A DNA stretch of 64,000 nucleotides from Bradyrhizobium sp. DOA9 (GCF_000617845.2 NZ_DF820425.1:1832538-1896537); one strand, 5' to 3'; shown: positions 19,569-28,292, counted from the first letter of the stretch. Notes: generated by a model from the letters alone, not told the origin. A program made the numbers and translations.

Positions 19569-21131
19569 TCACTTGTCGAGCCATGCGTCCTTGAAGCCGT
19601 CATTGACCCCGATCCCCGTGGTGATCAGGTTCTTGACCTTGCAGCGCATGATGGTCGGGAATTGCAGCTCGAGCATCCAGGCCACCGGCACGTCCTCGAC
19701 CAGGATCTTCTGCGCCTTCTCGTAGATCTCCTTGCGCTTGGAGTCGGGCGTCGCAACCGCGCCCTCGGCGAACAGCTTGTCGATCTCCGGGTTGGAATAG
19801 CCCTCGACGTTGTTGAAGACCTGGCCCTTGGCGATGTTGCTGGAGATGTAGTTGCGCCCCACCCCGAGCGCGGGATCGCCATACTGGTAGAGATAGGTGA
19901 AGGCGATGTCGTAGTCCCATTCCGCGATCTTCTGGTTGCCGCCGGCAACGTCGGTGGCGATGGTCTCGATGGTCATGCCGGCGTCCTGGAGGTTCTGCTT
20001 CACGGCTTCACCCCAACGCTGCCAGGTCTCGCCATAGGCGAGCGGCTGCATGCGGATCTTCTCGCCCTTGTAGCCGGCTTCCTTCAGCAGCGCCTTGGCC
20101 TTGGCCGGATCGTAGGGATATTTCTTCACGTCATCGGTATAGAACTTGATGGTCGAGGCGGACGGACCGGTCGCGACCTTGCCGAGCCCGTTCCAGATCA
20201 CGTCCTTGGCGAAATCGCGGTCGATCGCATACATGATCGCTTGCCGCACCCGCTTGTCGGCGAGCGGACCCTGGCGGTTGTTGAGCCACAGCCAGGCCAG
20301 CGGCGAGAAGAATTCCCAGCCGGCGCCGGTGACGCAGGTGTCCTTCAGCTTGGACAGCCGCGGCACGTCGAAATTCTCGACCGAGCCGCCGGGCAGCACG
20401 TCGACCTTGCCGGTCTCGTACGCCACCGAGCGCGCCGCGGCGTCGGGGATGATCTGCCAGTAGATCTCGTCGAGATAGGGCTTGCCCTTCTCGTGGTAGT
20501 TCGGATTCTTGACCAGGCGAATGAACGAGCCCTTCTGCCATTCCTTGAACATGAAGGGCCCGGTGCCGATGGGCGCGTTGTTGTAGGGATTGGTCTTCCA
20601 GTCGGTGCCGTCATAGAGATGTTTCGGCACCATCGGCATCGAGCCGACCTCGAAGATGCCGAGGAACGGGCCGAACGGCTGCTTCAGCGTGAAGACCACC
20701 GTATGCTGGTCCGGCGTCTCGACCTTGTCGACCTGCGCCAGATTGGTGCGGGCACGCGCATGGGTCTGCTTCAGCATCTCGATCGAGAACAGCACGTCGG
20801 CGGCGGTGAAGGGCTTGCCGTCGTGCCAGGTCACGCCCTTCTTCAGCTTGAACGTGTAGGTCTTGGCGTCCTCGCTGACGCTCCAGCTTTCGGCGAGCTC
20901 CGGCAGCGGATCGAGCTTGGGGCTGTAGCGCAGGAGGCCTTCGAAGATGTTGCCCGAGACCATCTGGGTCGGGCCGTTCTGGACCTGCGCAAGCATCAGG
21001 CCGGGCGGCTCGGGCTGGATCACGGCATTGATCACACCGCCCGTCTTCGGCTCTTGTGCCAGCGCCGGGGCCGCAAGCCAGCAGGAGACCAAGCAACACT
21101 CGTTTTGGCATGTCGTATCTTTCTCAAGCAA
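19569..21131 (-). CDS. ABC transporter peptide-type substrate-binding protein, shifted signal-peptide frame
   Basis: The mature part is a typical SBP family 5 protein: GGVINAVIQPEPPGL at the start, ELAESWSVSEDAKTYTFKLK, GVTWHDGKPFTAADVLFS and the C-terminal WMLELQFPTIMRCKVKNL. It should bind the solute in the periplasm for the three downstream ABC genes. The open frame begins at 21131 but its first 20 residues are not a normal signal peptide. A good signal start, MPKRVLLGLLLA, lies in another frame at ATG 21111, and the normal tail LAAPALAQ lies in the main frame. A one-base indel near 21070-21080, or a sequencing error, would explain this. If real, export would fail. Confidence 0.85.
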   Translation of the reverse strand: MLEKDTTCQNECCLVSCWLAAPALAQEPKTGGVINAVIQPEPPGLMLAQVQNGPTQMVSGNIFEGLLRYSPKLDPLPELAESWSVSEDAKTYTFKLKKGVTWHDGKPFTAADVLFSIEMLKQTHARARTNLAQVDKVETPDQHTVVFTLKQPFGPFLGIFEVGSMPMVPKHLYDGTDWKTNPYNNAPIGTGPFMFKEWQKGSFIRLVKNPNYHEKGKPYLDEIYWQIIPDAAARSVAYETGKVDVLPGGSVENFDVPRLSKLKDTCVTGAGWEFFSPLAWLWLNNRQGPLADKRVRQAIMYAIDRDFAKDVIWNGLGKVATGPSASTIKFYTDDVKKYPYDPAKAKALLKEAGYKGEKIRMQPLAYGETWQRWGEAVKQNLQDAGMTIETIATDVAGGNQKIAEWDYDIAFTYLYQYGDPALGVGRNYISSNIAKGQVFNNVEGYSNPEIDKLFAEGAVATPDSKRKEIYEKAQKILVEDVPVAWMLELQFPTIMRCKVKNLITTGIGVNDGFKDAWLDK

Positions 21132-21412
21132 GACCAGCCGTCAGCGCTTCGCGGGCGTGCTCGCGCGCAAAGCGACGGTCGGTCCATCCCAGTCCCCATC
21201 CACCACCGAGGCTCACACAGTCCCGTTCGGCGCGGCAAGATGAAAGTCGCGACAGTGCTCGCCCAAAAAATGTACAGCGCGTCCTGTTTTTCCAAATGTG
21301 CGACGACACGGCAGATCGGCCCGCTCCGAGGGATCAGGCGGCGTTCAGTCGTGGTCAGAGCGTGCCGTGGCGGTGCACAAGTCCGCGCCCTGCGACCAAA
21401 AGCATCAGGCCG

Positions 21413-21724
21413 TCACGTTGTGCCGAGCGCCCGCCGCAATTCGTCGAGCGCCTCAGCAAGCTGCTCGCGGTGCGCGATGTCGTCCGCAGGGATCGCGGCG
21501 ACGCTGCCGGCGAGCTCCCGCAGGATGCCGGCCAGCAGGCCGAAGTTGATGTGCAGGTGCACCGATTTGCGTTCGTCGGGCGCGCCCGGATGTTGCAGCA
21601 CCAGCGCGACGCCGCTGCCGTCGAGCTTCGCCTCGAAGCGGGATGAATGCTCGAAGGTGCCGACATAGAACTTGTCGGGATATTCGAGTGCGACCTCTGC
21701 CTTGTCGGGAACCGGCTTGGACAT
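21413..21724 (-). CDS. conserved hypothetical protein
   Basis: A 103-residue soluble protein starting MSKPVPDKAEVALEYPDKFY at ATG 21724, preceded by GAGG. The first half looks like beta strands (FEAKLDGSGVALVLQHPG), the second like helices (EQLAEALDELRRAL). No cysteine, signal peptide or catalytic motif is visible, and I do not recognise a characterised family. It is divergent from the Irr paralogue, with a FixK-type box between them, so it may be oxygen- or iron-linked. Confidence 0.7.
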   Translation of the reverse strand: MSKPVPDKAEVALEYPDKFYVGTFEHSSRFEAKLDGSGVALVLQHPGAPDERKSVHLHINFGLLAGILRELAGSVAAIPADDIAHREQLAEALDELRRALGTT

Positions 21725-21819
21725 GCGAACCTCATCGATGGCTCCGCATTCTGGCCGGGAACGAGCCGGACCGCCTTGCGCCAAGTCAGAGGCGGGATCA
21801 GAGGCGGTCGGCGTCAAAT

Positions 21820-21833
21820 TTGATCCGGATCAA
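21820..21833. promoter_or_regulatory. FNR/FixK-type box upstream of the Irr paralogue
   Basis: TTGATCCGGATCAA is a perfect dyad centred 94 bp before the Irr-paralogue ATG. A class II start would be near 21868 with TCGAAT at the -10 position (21856-21861). On the other strand the matching -10 position is G/C-only, so the plus-strand gene is the likely target. Confidence 0.75.
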
Positions 21834-21920
21834 AGCCGGCCCGGCGCTCTTGCGATCGAATGGCGAATAGCGGGATGCCGGGGCGCGTCCTGTTCCCTTG
21901 AGCCATGAGACGATCGATCG

Positions 21921-22406
21921 ATGGACATTCAGGCCACGACTATCCCTGCGGAGGACGTCAGCGGATCTGATGTCGCCGGTCTGGATGCGGCGTCGGATGC
22001 GGGCGTGCGGTACTGCCTGCGATTGCTCGGCAATGCCGGCTTGCGTCCGACCCGCCAGCGCCTGGCGCTTGGCCGATTGCTGTTCCTGGGCGGCCATCGT
22101 CACGTCACCGCAGAAAGTCTCTACGAAGAGGCGATGGCCGCGAACGCGTACCTGTCGCTCGCGACCGTCTACAACACGCTGAACCAGTTCACCGAAGCCG
22201 GCCTGTTGCGGCGGATCGCGGCCGACGGCATCAAGTCGTTCTTCGACACCGACACGTCGGTGCATCCGCACTTCTATCTCGAGGGCGAGGACGTGCTGGT
22301 CGACGTTGCCGAGGGCCTCGCTTTCACCAAGATGCCTGAGGCGCTTCCCGGCCACGAGATCGCGCGGCTCGACGTCATCGTCCATTTGCGCCGGAAGCCA
22401 GCCTAG
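21921..22406 (+). CDS. Fur family regulator, Irr-like paralogue
   Basis: The 161-residue protein has the Irr-type winged helix: LRPTRQRLALGRLLF, then HVTAESLYEEA, then LSLATVYNTLNQFTEAGLL as recognition helix. The dimer and metal part keeps FFDTDTSVHPHFYLEGED, so the HxH region of Irr is present in altered form (HPH). The Irr heme regulatory motif GCPWHD is missing; the aligned position reads GVRYCLRLL. Irr represses or activates iron and heme genes and is degraded upon heme binding. This paralogue may therefore respond differently. A FixK-type box upstream suggests oxygen control. Confidence 0.88.
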   Translation: MDIQATTIPAEDVSGSDVAGLDAASDAGVRYCLRLLGNAGLRPTRQRLALGRLLFLGGHRHVTAESLYEEAMAANAYLSLATVYNTLNQFTEAGLLRRIAADGIKSFFDTDTSVHPHFYLEGEDVLVDVAEGLAFTKMPEALPGHEIARLDVIVHLRRKPA

Positions 22407-22417
22407 CGCCCACCCGC

Positions 22418-23965
22418 TCACTGCAACCCTGCGCGCCGGAAGCCCTCCAGATAGTGGTCGCGATCTCGCTCGTTGGCCCACGGCAGTTGCGTCGCGATCC
22501 AGTGCAGGGAGATGCCCGGCTGGGTGCGGCGGAGCTCCCCGAGCGCCATTTCCGCAAGCGCACTTTCGCCGGTCATGCCGGCGGAAACTGCGAGCACGCG
22601 GTAGGCGCCGGTGAGGTCGCCGCGGTGCCGGATCGCCTCGCGCGCCAGCGCGATGGCCTCGCCATAGCGCCGTTCGGTGAAGCGCGCATAGGCGGCAATA
22701 CCGTGATAGATCGCCAGTGACGGATCGCGCGGCGACAGCCGGATCGCCTTTTGCGCGGCCTCGAACGAGTCCTTCGCGCGTCCGGCATAGGACAGCGCCA
22801 GCGCGTAATAGCCCTGCGCCAGCGAGAAGTTCGGGTTGAGCGCGAGCGCCTGCTCGAACTCGGACAGCGCGTCTGCGAGCCTGCGGGTCGAAAAGCAGAC
22901 GCTGCCGAGCGCGGCATGCGACCAGGCATCCTCATGGTCGCAGCGCACCGCTTTGAGCGCTGCGGCTTCCGCGGCCGGTGCGACCGCGGCCAGCTCGACC
23001 CAGCCGAGATGCACGCCGAACATGTCGTTCACGGCCAGCAGCGACAGCGCCTGGCCGTAATTCGGATCGACCGCGATCGCGCGCGCGAGCAGCGCCTTCG
23101 CGGCCTCGTGATCCTGGCGCGTCACGCGCCAATAATGCGACAGCGCGCGCATCAGGAGGTCCCAGGCGTCGAGGCTCGCCGGCGGCTTGCGATGGCTGCG
23201 GAAATTCTCGGCTGCATGGATCTGCGGCTCGATCGCCGCGGCGATCGCGTTGGTGATCTCGTCCTGCACGGCGAATACGTCGACGAGCTCGCGGTCATAG
23301 CGCTCGGCCCAGAGATGATTGCCCGACACGGCGTCATTGAGCTGCGCGGTGATGCGTACCCTCTTGTCCACCTTGCGCACGCTGCCTTCGACGATGTAGC
23401 GGACACCGAGCTCCTCGGCGATCTGCCTGAGATGGACCGCGCGTCCCTTGTAGGTGAAGGACGAGTTGCGGGCGATCACCATGAACCAGCGCTGCTTCGA
23501 CAGCGCGGTGAGGATGTCCTCGCTGATGCCGTCGCCGAAATAGTCTTGCGCGGGATCGCCGCTCATGTTCTCGAAGGCGAGCACCGCGATTGCCGGGCGC
23601 TCTGCCGCGCGCGCGAGAGCAGGCCTGGACACTGCCTGCGCGGGCGATGCAGCCGCCTCTTCGCGAACCTCGCCGACGAAACGAAAGCCCTTGCGCGGAA
23701 TGGTCTTGATCAGGCGCTGGGTCGCGCCGTCGTCGCCCAGCGCCTTGCGCGCGGCGTTGATCCGGCTGTTGAGGGCGGAATCCGAGACGATGCGATCGTT
23801 CCAGACCTGGCTGATCAGGTCATCCTTGCTGACCACTCGCGCCCGTTGCGTGACCAGATAAAGCAAGAGATCGAACACTTGCGGCTGCAACGGAACGGCC
23901 GCCCCGTCGCAAGTGAGCTCCCGAAGGTCACCGTCGAGCACGTTGTTTTCAAAGCGAAATCGCAC
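22418..23965 (-). CDS. winged-helix regulator with TolB-like and TPR domains (CadC-like)
   Basis: The 515-residue protein has an OmpR-type winged helix at the N-terminus (about 1-100; SDSALNSRINAARKALGDDG and RLIKTIPRKGFRFVGEV), a TolB-like amino-terminal domain (AIAVLAFENMSGDPAQDYF, about 128-250), then several TPR repeats with ALALNPNFSLAQGYYALAL-type helices. No membrane segment is seen, unlike CadC. Such one-component regulators are common in Bradyrhizobium, often near adenylate cyclase-like genes; the signal is unknown. The GTG start at 23965 lies 7 bp from a pair of 20-bp direct repeats that are good operator candidates. It is divergent from mddA. Confidence 0.87.
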   Translation of the reverse strand: MRFRFENNVLDGDLRELTCDGAAVPLQPQVFDLLLYLVTQRARVVSKDDLISQVWNDRIVSDSALNSRINAARKALGDDGATQRLIKTIPRKGFRFVGEVREEAAASPAQAVSRPALARAAERPAIAVLAFENMSGDPAQDYFGDGISEDILTALSKQRWFMVIARNSSFTYKGRAVHLRQIAEELGVRYIVEGSVRKVDKRVRITAQLNDAVSGNHLWAERYDRELVDVFAVQDEITNAIAAAIEPQIHAAENFRSHRKPPASLDAWDLLMRALSHYWRVTRQDHEAAKALLARAIAVDPNYGQALSLLAVNDMFGVHLGWVELAAVAPAAEAAALKAVRCDHEDAWSHAALGSVCFSTRRLADALSEFEQALALNPNFSLAQGYYALALSYAGRAKDSFEAAQKAIRLSPRDPSLAIYHGIAAYARFTERRYGEAIALAREAIRHRGDLTGAYRVLAVSAGMTGESALAEMALGELRRTQPGISLHWIATQLPWANERDRDHYLEGFRRAGLQ

Positions 23966-23972
23966 GTTTTCG

Positions 23973-24014
23973 TCGTCTCAAGCAAAAATCAAAGTCGTCT
24001 CAGGCGAAAATCAA
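23973..24014. promoter_or_regulatory. tandem 20-bp direct repeats, likely operator
   Basis: TCGTCTCAAGCAAAAATCAA (23973-23992) and TCGTCTCAGGCGAAAATCAA (23995-24014) match at 18 of 20 positions with a 22-bp period, about two helix turns. Winged-helix regulators of the OmpR type usually bind head-to-tail repeats like these. The pair lies between the CadC-like gene and mddA. Confidence 0.6.
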
Positions 24015-24098
24015 CCGTCCGCGAAAGCCGCGGGACGTCCGATCCGGCATGGTGCGAAGACCAAACCGTGTCGATGCCTCGGCACAACGGAGTGTTCT

Positions 24099-24887
24099 AT
24101 GACCCAACTTGATCACCAGGTTCATTCCCTCGGCCCGGATGTTACGGGCTCTCGCATTTTCAGGTTCATTGCCTTTCTATACGGAATTGCGGCGTATCTC
24201 GTGTTTTTCGTCACCATTCTCTATGCGATCGGCTTCGTCATGGGGGTGATGGTGCCCAAGACCATCGACACCGGTGCCGAAGCGCCCGTCGTTCGTGCGG
24301 TCGTCATCAATCTGCTGCTGATGTCGCTGTTCGCGGTTCAACACAGCGTGATGGCACGCCGGCAATTCAAGGATTGGTGGACCCAGTTCGTCCCCAAGCC
24401 GGTGGAGCGAAGCACCTATGTGCTGTTCGCGAGCCTGTCACTGCTGCTCCTGTTCTGGCAGTGGCGCCCGCTGCCGTCGGTCATATGGAGCGTCGAGAAC
24501 CCGGATCTTGCCGTGACAATGGTCACGCTGTCCTTCGCCGGCTGGGTGCTGGTGTTCACCTCGACCTTCATCATCAACCATTTCGAGCTGTTCGGCCTGC
24601 ATCAGGTGACCAACCATCTCGTCGGCAAGGAGATGGAGCCGCCGCGCTTCAAGACGCCGCTGCTGTACAAGTTCGTCCGCCACCCGATCTATCTCGGTTT
24701 CATCGTCGCGTTCTGGGCGGCGCCGGTCATGACCGCGGGTCATCTTTTGTTCGCGGTCGTGACCACGCTCTACATCTTCGTCGGCATCGCGCTGGAGGAG
24801 AGCGATCTCGTCGATCTCTTCGGCGACGAGTACCGGCAGTACAAGCAACGCGTCTCGATGCTTATTCCCTGGCGCCGGTCGGTATAG
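24099..24887 (+). CDS. mddA: methanethiol S-methyltransferase, MddA type
   Basis: The 262-residue inner-membrane protein has about six helices and the C-terminal isoprenylcysteine methyltransferase-like core: TPLLYKFVRHPIYLGF (SAM-site RHPIY motif) and LEESDLVDLFGDEYRQYKQR. The N-terminal pattern FRFIAFLYGIAAYLVFF, PKTIDTGAEAPV and FAVQHSVMARRQFK agrees with MddA, which methylates methanethiol to dimethyl sulfide with S-adenosylmethionine. NnrU-like or other methyltransferases of the family are the alternative. The start at 24099 gives the usual length. Divergent from the CadC-like regulator, which may control it. Confidence 0.82.
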   Translation: MTQLDHQVHSLGPDVTGSRIFRFIAFLYGIAAYLVFFVTILYAIGFVMGVMVPKTIDTGAEAPVVRAVVINLLLMSLFAVQHSVMARRQFKDWWTQFVPKPVERSTYVLFASLSLLLLFWQWRPLPSVIWSVENPDLAVTMVTLSFAGWVLVFTSTFIINHFELFGLHQVTNHLVGKEMEPPRFKTPLLYKFVRHPIYLGFIVAFWAAPVMTAGHLLFAVVTTLYIFVGIALEESDLVDLFGDEYRQYKQRVSMLIPWRRSV

Positions 24888-24978
24888 TCTCGGCCAAGCC
24901 GCGCGCGTCCAATCGAAAGAAGGGCGCGCGCGGCGCCGACGCGCAATAACAATCCATCAGAAAAAGGGAGACGCCCAA

Positions 24979-25401
24979 ATGAAACATGTCGGAAACTGCT
25001 TCTGCGGCGCGGTCACGGTCGAGGTCACGGGCGCACCGGAGGCGATGGGTTATTGCCATTGCCGCTCCTGCCGCTCGTGGTCGGGCGGTCCGGTCAACGC
25101 CTTCAGCCTGTGGAAGCCGGAGGCCGTGCGCGTCACCGAAGGCGCTCAGAATGTCGAGACTTTCGCCAAGACGCCGCTCAGCCAGCGCAAGTTTTGCAGG
25201 ACGTGCGGCGGCCATCTCATGACCAACCATCCGCCGTTCGGTCTGGTCGACGTCTTCACCGCCACCATACCCACGCTCGCGTTCACGCCCGGCGTCCACG
25301 TCAACTATGCCGAAACCGTGCTGCCGATGCGCGATGGCCTGCCCAAGCTGAAGGATTTTCCGGCCGAGTTCGGCGGCAGCGGCGAGACGATGCAGGAATA
25401 G
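24979..25401 (+). CDS. GFA/CENP-V fold zinc protein
   Basis: The 140-residue protein has the cysteine pattern of the glutathione-dependent formaldehyde-activating (GFA) family: GNCFCGAVTVEV, YCHCRSCRSWSG and KFCRTCGGHL, which bind two zinc ions. Family members handle glutathione adducts, but most have no proven substrate. It follows mddA by 91 bp on the same strand and has a GGGAGA ribosome site. A strong terminator follows. A thiol or formaldehyde link to mddA is inference. Confidence 0.88.
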   Translation: MKHVGNCFCGAVTVEVTGAPEAMGYCHCRSCRSWSGGPVNAFSLWKPEAVRVTEGAQNVETFAKTPLSQRKFCRTCGGHLMTNHPPFGLVDVFTATIPTLAFTPGVHVNYAETVLPMRDGLPKLKDFPAEFGGSGETMQE

Positions 25402-25424
25402 CGGCACGCCTTCGACATTTTATC

Positions 25425-25451
25425 GAGAGGGCGGCAGAGCGCCGCCCTCTC
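25425..25451 (+). terminator. hairpin terminator after the GFA gene
   Basis: An 11-bp stem, GAGAGGGCGGC (25425-25435) with GCCGCCCTCTC (25441-25451), a 5-nt loop and then TGTCTTCTC. It sits between converging genes. Confidence 0.8.
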
Positions 25452-25482
25452 TGTCTTCTCCCGAGAGAGAGGGATAAAGGGA

Positions 25483-25707
25483 CTAGCCTCCGCGGGATTC
25501 AACCACCTTGCGGCAGGAATCCGACAGCTTCGGCTTGTTCTCGCGCAGGCAGGCATTCATCTGCGGCGGCTTGCCGATATGCTCGGCGCAGAATTTGCTG
25601 GCGTCGCCGCGGCAGGCCATTTGCTCCTGGACGGATGGACCGGACTGCGCGGCAGCAGGCAGGGCGGCAGCTGCAAGCAGCAGCGCGGCAAGAACCGAAA
25701 TCTTCAT
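25483..25707 (-). CDS. small exported Cys-rich repeat protein
   Basis: A 74-residue precursor with signal peptide MKISVLAALLLAAAALPAAA (cleavage after AAA at about residue 20) and one Cys-rich repeat: ACRGDASKFC, MNACLREN, DSCRKVV. The four-cysteine spacing matches the GLG1-type cysteine-rich repeat of small periplasmic proteins. The role is unknown; two disulfides are expected, and dsb genes are at 31186 and 36844. Confidence 0.8.
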   Translation of the reverse strand: MKISVLAALLLAAAALPAAAQSGPSVQEQMACRGDASKFCAEHIGKPPQMNACLRENKPKLSDSCRKVVESRGG

Positions 25708-25943
25708 AGAGCACCTCTTTGGAATTCTCGTTGGTCCCGACCGGGATCAATCGGGCCGGACCATCTCGCAAAGCCCGGCCTTGGGTCCATGCCATGTTCA
25801 TGGCAGCGGCCAGTCCTCCCGCCCGCGGTACCCCCATCTTCATGGCATGTATCCGCGCGCCGACTTTTGTCATTCAGGCTGCACCTCGGCGGCTAAACCC
25901 GGTGATTGCATCGGGACGCCGAACGGGAAGCAGGAGAGCAAGA

Positions 25944-26228
25944 ATGTCGAAGAGAGCTGGAGCGCTGGGCGCGGGGCTGACGGTCATGGTGCTGGCCGGC
26001 GCGGCGATGGTGTCGCTGGGAACGAGTCCGGCGCAGGCGGTGGTCTATTGCAAGACCGTCGGCGTGCCGAAGGGCTGCGTGGTGCGGCCGGCTGGTGCGG
26101 TGGTGGTGGGAGCGCCGGTCGCGCGGGCTGCCGTCGCGACCCCCGGCGTCGGCGCGCCAGGTGTCGGCGTGCGCGCCGGCACGCCGATGAATCGCGGCGG
26201 CCCGGTCAATCGCGTCGGCGTGCGCTGA
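25944..26228 (+). CDS. small exported Gly/Val/Pro-rich protein
   Basis: A 94-residue protein with a signal peptide (AGALGAGLTVMVLAGAAMV, cleavage near AQA at residue 32), a Cys pair (YCKTVGVPKGCVV) and a low-complexity tail of Val-Gly-Ala-Pro repeats ending in NRGGPVNRVGVR. GGAG precedes the ATG by about 9 bp. Similar short proteins are frequent in Bradyrhizobium and have no known role. Confidence 0.72.
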   Translation: MSKRAGALGAGLTVMVLAGAAMVSLGTSPAQAVVYCKTVGVPKGCVVRPAGAVVVGAPVARAAVATPGVGAPGVGVRAGTPMNRGGPVNRVGVR

Positions 26229-26366
26229 TATTTCCGCTTCATTGAATTGATTGGATCGCTTCGGGCCAAGGGGCCTGCGGACGAACACCCCCCGTCCTCC
26301 GCGGGTAATTTTACCCCGGCCCGTCCCCTCTCTCCGTGCGCCCCACACGTTCGGGGAGGGGGCCTT

Positions 26367-28292
26367 TCAGCCGGCGGCCAGGTCGCTGTCGGGAAAACGC
26401 CGCGGCAATTTCAGCCGCACGCGCGTGCCGGAGTTATCAGACGTCAGATCGAGCACCGCGCCGCAGCGCGCCGCGCGGCCTTTCATGTTGCGCAGGCCAC
26501 GTGCGGTCTGGCCGGCGCCCGCGGCCTCGCCATTGCCGGCCGGCGCAAAGCCGCTACCGTCGTCGGTCACGCTGATCACGCCGTACGCCCCCTGGCCTGC
26601 GTCGAACGTGTCGATGGTGACCGCGATGCGGCGGGCCTGCGCGTGCTTGACCGCATTGGTCACGGCCTCGTCGAGGATGCGCACGATCTGGATGACGTGC
26701 CATGGTCTCAGCTCGGGATGCAGCGGCAGGCCCTGCGGCGTCGCCACGCGCCAGTCGAGCGCGATGTCGTGCGGCCGCAATTGTGCCGTGGCCCGCTCGC
26801 GCCAGGAGCCGAGCGCCAGCATCAGGTCGCCGCCGATATCGTCCATGGAATCGATGACGAGACGGAGATCCTTCAGCGCCGCGCGGGCGGCGTCCGTGAT
26901 GGCCGTGCCCTCATGGCCGCGCTCCGACAGCGCGACGATGCTGACGAGCTGGCCGCCGAGACCGTCATGCAGGTCCCGCATCAGGCGCGTGCGCTCGTTG
27001 GCGAGCGCCGCCGCGCGGGCGCGCTCCTCCTCGCGGGCAAAGCTCGCCTTCAGCCGCTCCTCGGCTTCGCGCACCCGCGTCACCAGCTGGCCGGCAAAGC
27101 TGTCGACCTGGTTCAGGGCGCGGGCAAAGCGCCAGGTCAGCCCGGCGCCGATCGCGACCAGCATCGCCGAATAGGACAGGCGCGAGACGAAGATGCGGTC
27201 GTTGTTCACCAACTCGAGCACGGTGAGCATGTCATGGACCCAGCAGACCAGCACGATGGTCACCGCGCAGCCGATCGTGAAGCTCGCCGCGTCCTGCCGC
27301 CGCACCACCGCGATGGCCGTGACGCAGGCCATCAGGAACAGGCAGAGCCCGACGGTGGGAATGCCCAGCACCAGGAACAGGATGCGCGGCAGCGGCGGGC
27401 CCCCGATCAGCCCGACCACGAACACGACGATTCCAGGAACGAACAGCAGCGTGCCGTAGCGCGGCCAGCGCCAGCCGAAGAACAGCACGCCGAACGCGAC
27501 GACCAGCGCGCTCTCGATCGGTGCGGAGGCCAGCAGCACCGCGGCGAGCCTCGAGACCGTGGCCGGCGGCACCGGCGGCGGCGCGAACGCCTGCACCACG
27601 CCGAGCACCATCGCCGCGGCGAGCACGCCGTAGACCGGTTCGCGGCGCCGCATCAGCCACATGATGGCGAGGATGACGCCCAGGATCGCCTGCCAGGCGG
27701 AGAACACGACCGGCAGGGTGACGAACAGCAGCGTGCGCGTCTCATAGGCCGGGCGCAAGGCGGCATCCGGCCCGACATAGACGGTATCGAGGAAGCCCTT
27801 GAGCGGTCCCCACACGAACAGCCGCACCGTGATCTCGTTGGCGCCCTCGCGCAGCAGCGAGGCGGGGATGACGGCGATCTGCGGCGTGTTGCGGTCGGGC
27901 CGGTTGGCGTTGGCATCGCGCCGGGAGTCGAGCACGACGACGCCGTTGACGGCGACCTCCACCGCGTTGCTGAAGCGCGGCAGGTACACCGACCAGCCCG
28001 AGGCCGCGTCGCCGCTCCGGAATGTGAAGGTGCCGGCGTAGAACGGCGGGTCGGCCAGCGAGTGGCGCGAGGACGTGAAATGCGGCAGCGTCACGGGGCG
28101 CGTCAGACCGTCCTCCCGCGCCGAGAAATCGGTCACGGCGTAGTCTTCGGGATCGCTCGGCTGCAGCAGCCGAAGCCCAAGGATCGTGACGATCACGATC
28201 AGAGCCTGAAGCAGCAGATAGGGCACCAGGCGCGAGGCCAGCAGCCGGCGCCGCGCGGGCTTTAGAGCCGCCTTCGCCGCGATCTCGCTCAC
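26367..28292 (-). CDS. membrane sensor histidine kinase, NarL partner type
   Basis: A 641-residue kinase with one N-terminal helix (about 20-42), an extracytoplasmic beta-rich domain (about 45-190, with FTFRSGDAASGWSVYLPRF), then seven membrane helices (about 195-400) as in 7TMR-DISM receptors, a coiled stretch, a HisKA_3 dimerisation domain with RDLHDGLGGQLVSI and an HATPase domain (DEAVTNAVKHA, DDGSGFAP, GLRNMKGRA). It phosphorylates the response regulator encoded upstream, whose stop overlaps the kinase start by 4 bp. The ligand of the periplasmic domain is unknown. Confidence 0.92.
   Translation of the reverse strand: MSEIAAKAALKPARRRLLASRLVPYLLLQALIVIVTILGLRLLQPSDPEDYAVTDFSAREDGLTRPVTLPHFTSSRHSLADPPFYAGTFTFRSGDAASGWSVYLPRFSNAVEVAVNGVVVLDSRRDANANRPDRNTPQIAVIPASLLREGANEITVRLFVWGPLKGFLDTVYVGPDAALRPAYETRTLLFVTLPVVFSAWQAILGVILAIMWLMRRREPVYGVLAAAMVLGVVQAFAPPPVPPATVSRLAAVLLASAPIESALVVAFGVLFFGWRWPRYGTLLFVPGIVVFVVGLIGGPPLPRILFLVLGIPTVGLCLFLMACVTAIAVVRRQDAASFTIGCAVTIVLVCWVHDMLTVLELVNNDRIFVSRLSYSAMLVAIGAGLTWRFARALNQVDSFAGQLVTRVREAEERLKASFAREEERARAAALANERTRLMRDLHDGLGGQLVSIVALSERGHEGTAITDAARAALKDLRLVIDSMDDIGGDLMLALGSWRERATAQLRPHDIALDWRVATPQGLPLHPELRPWHVIQIVRILDEAVTNAVKHAQARRIAVTIDTFDAGQGAYGVISVTDDGSGFAPAGNGEAAGAGQTARGLRNMKGRAARCGAVLDLTSDNSGTRVRLKLPRRFPDSDLAAG

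Noticed and set aside
19521..21668. Long plus-strand open frame opposite the ABC binding protein
   Set aside because: Antisense shadow; rich in His, Arg, Gly and Asp as such shadows are.
22751..24112. Plus-strand frame opposite the CadC-like regulator
   Set aside because: Antisense shadow with no start site or domain.
26300..26330. Short GGGTAA-TT-TTACCC hairpin as terminator
   Set aside because: The loop would be only 2 nt and no T-run follows.
26247..28265. 672-codon plus-strand frame opposite the sensor kinase
   Set aside because: Antisense shadow; the kinase reading on the minus strand has clear domains.
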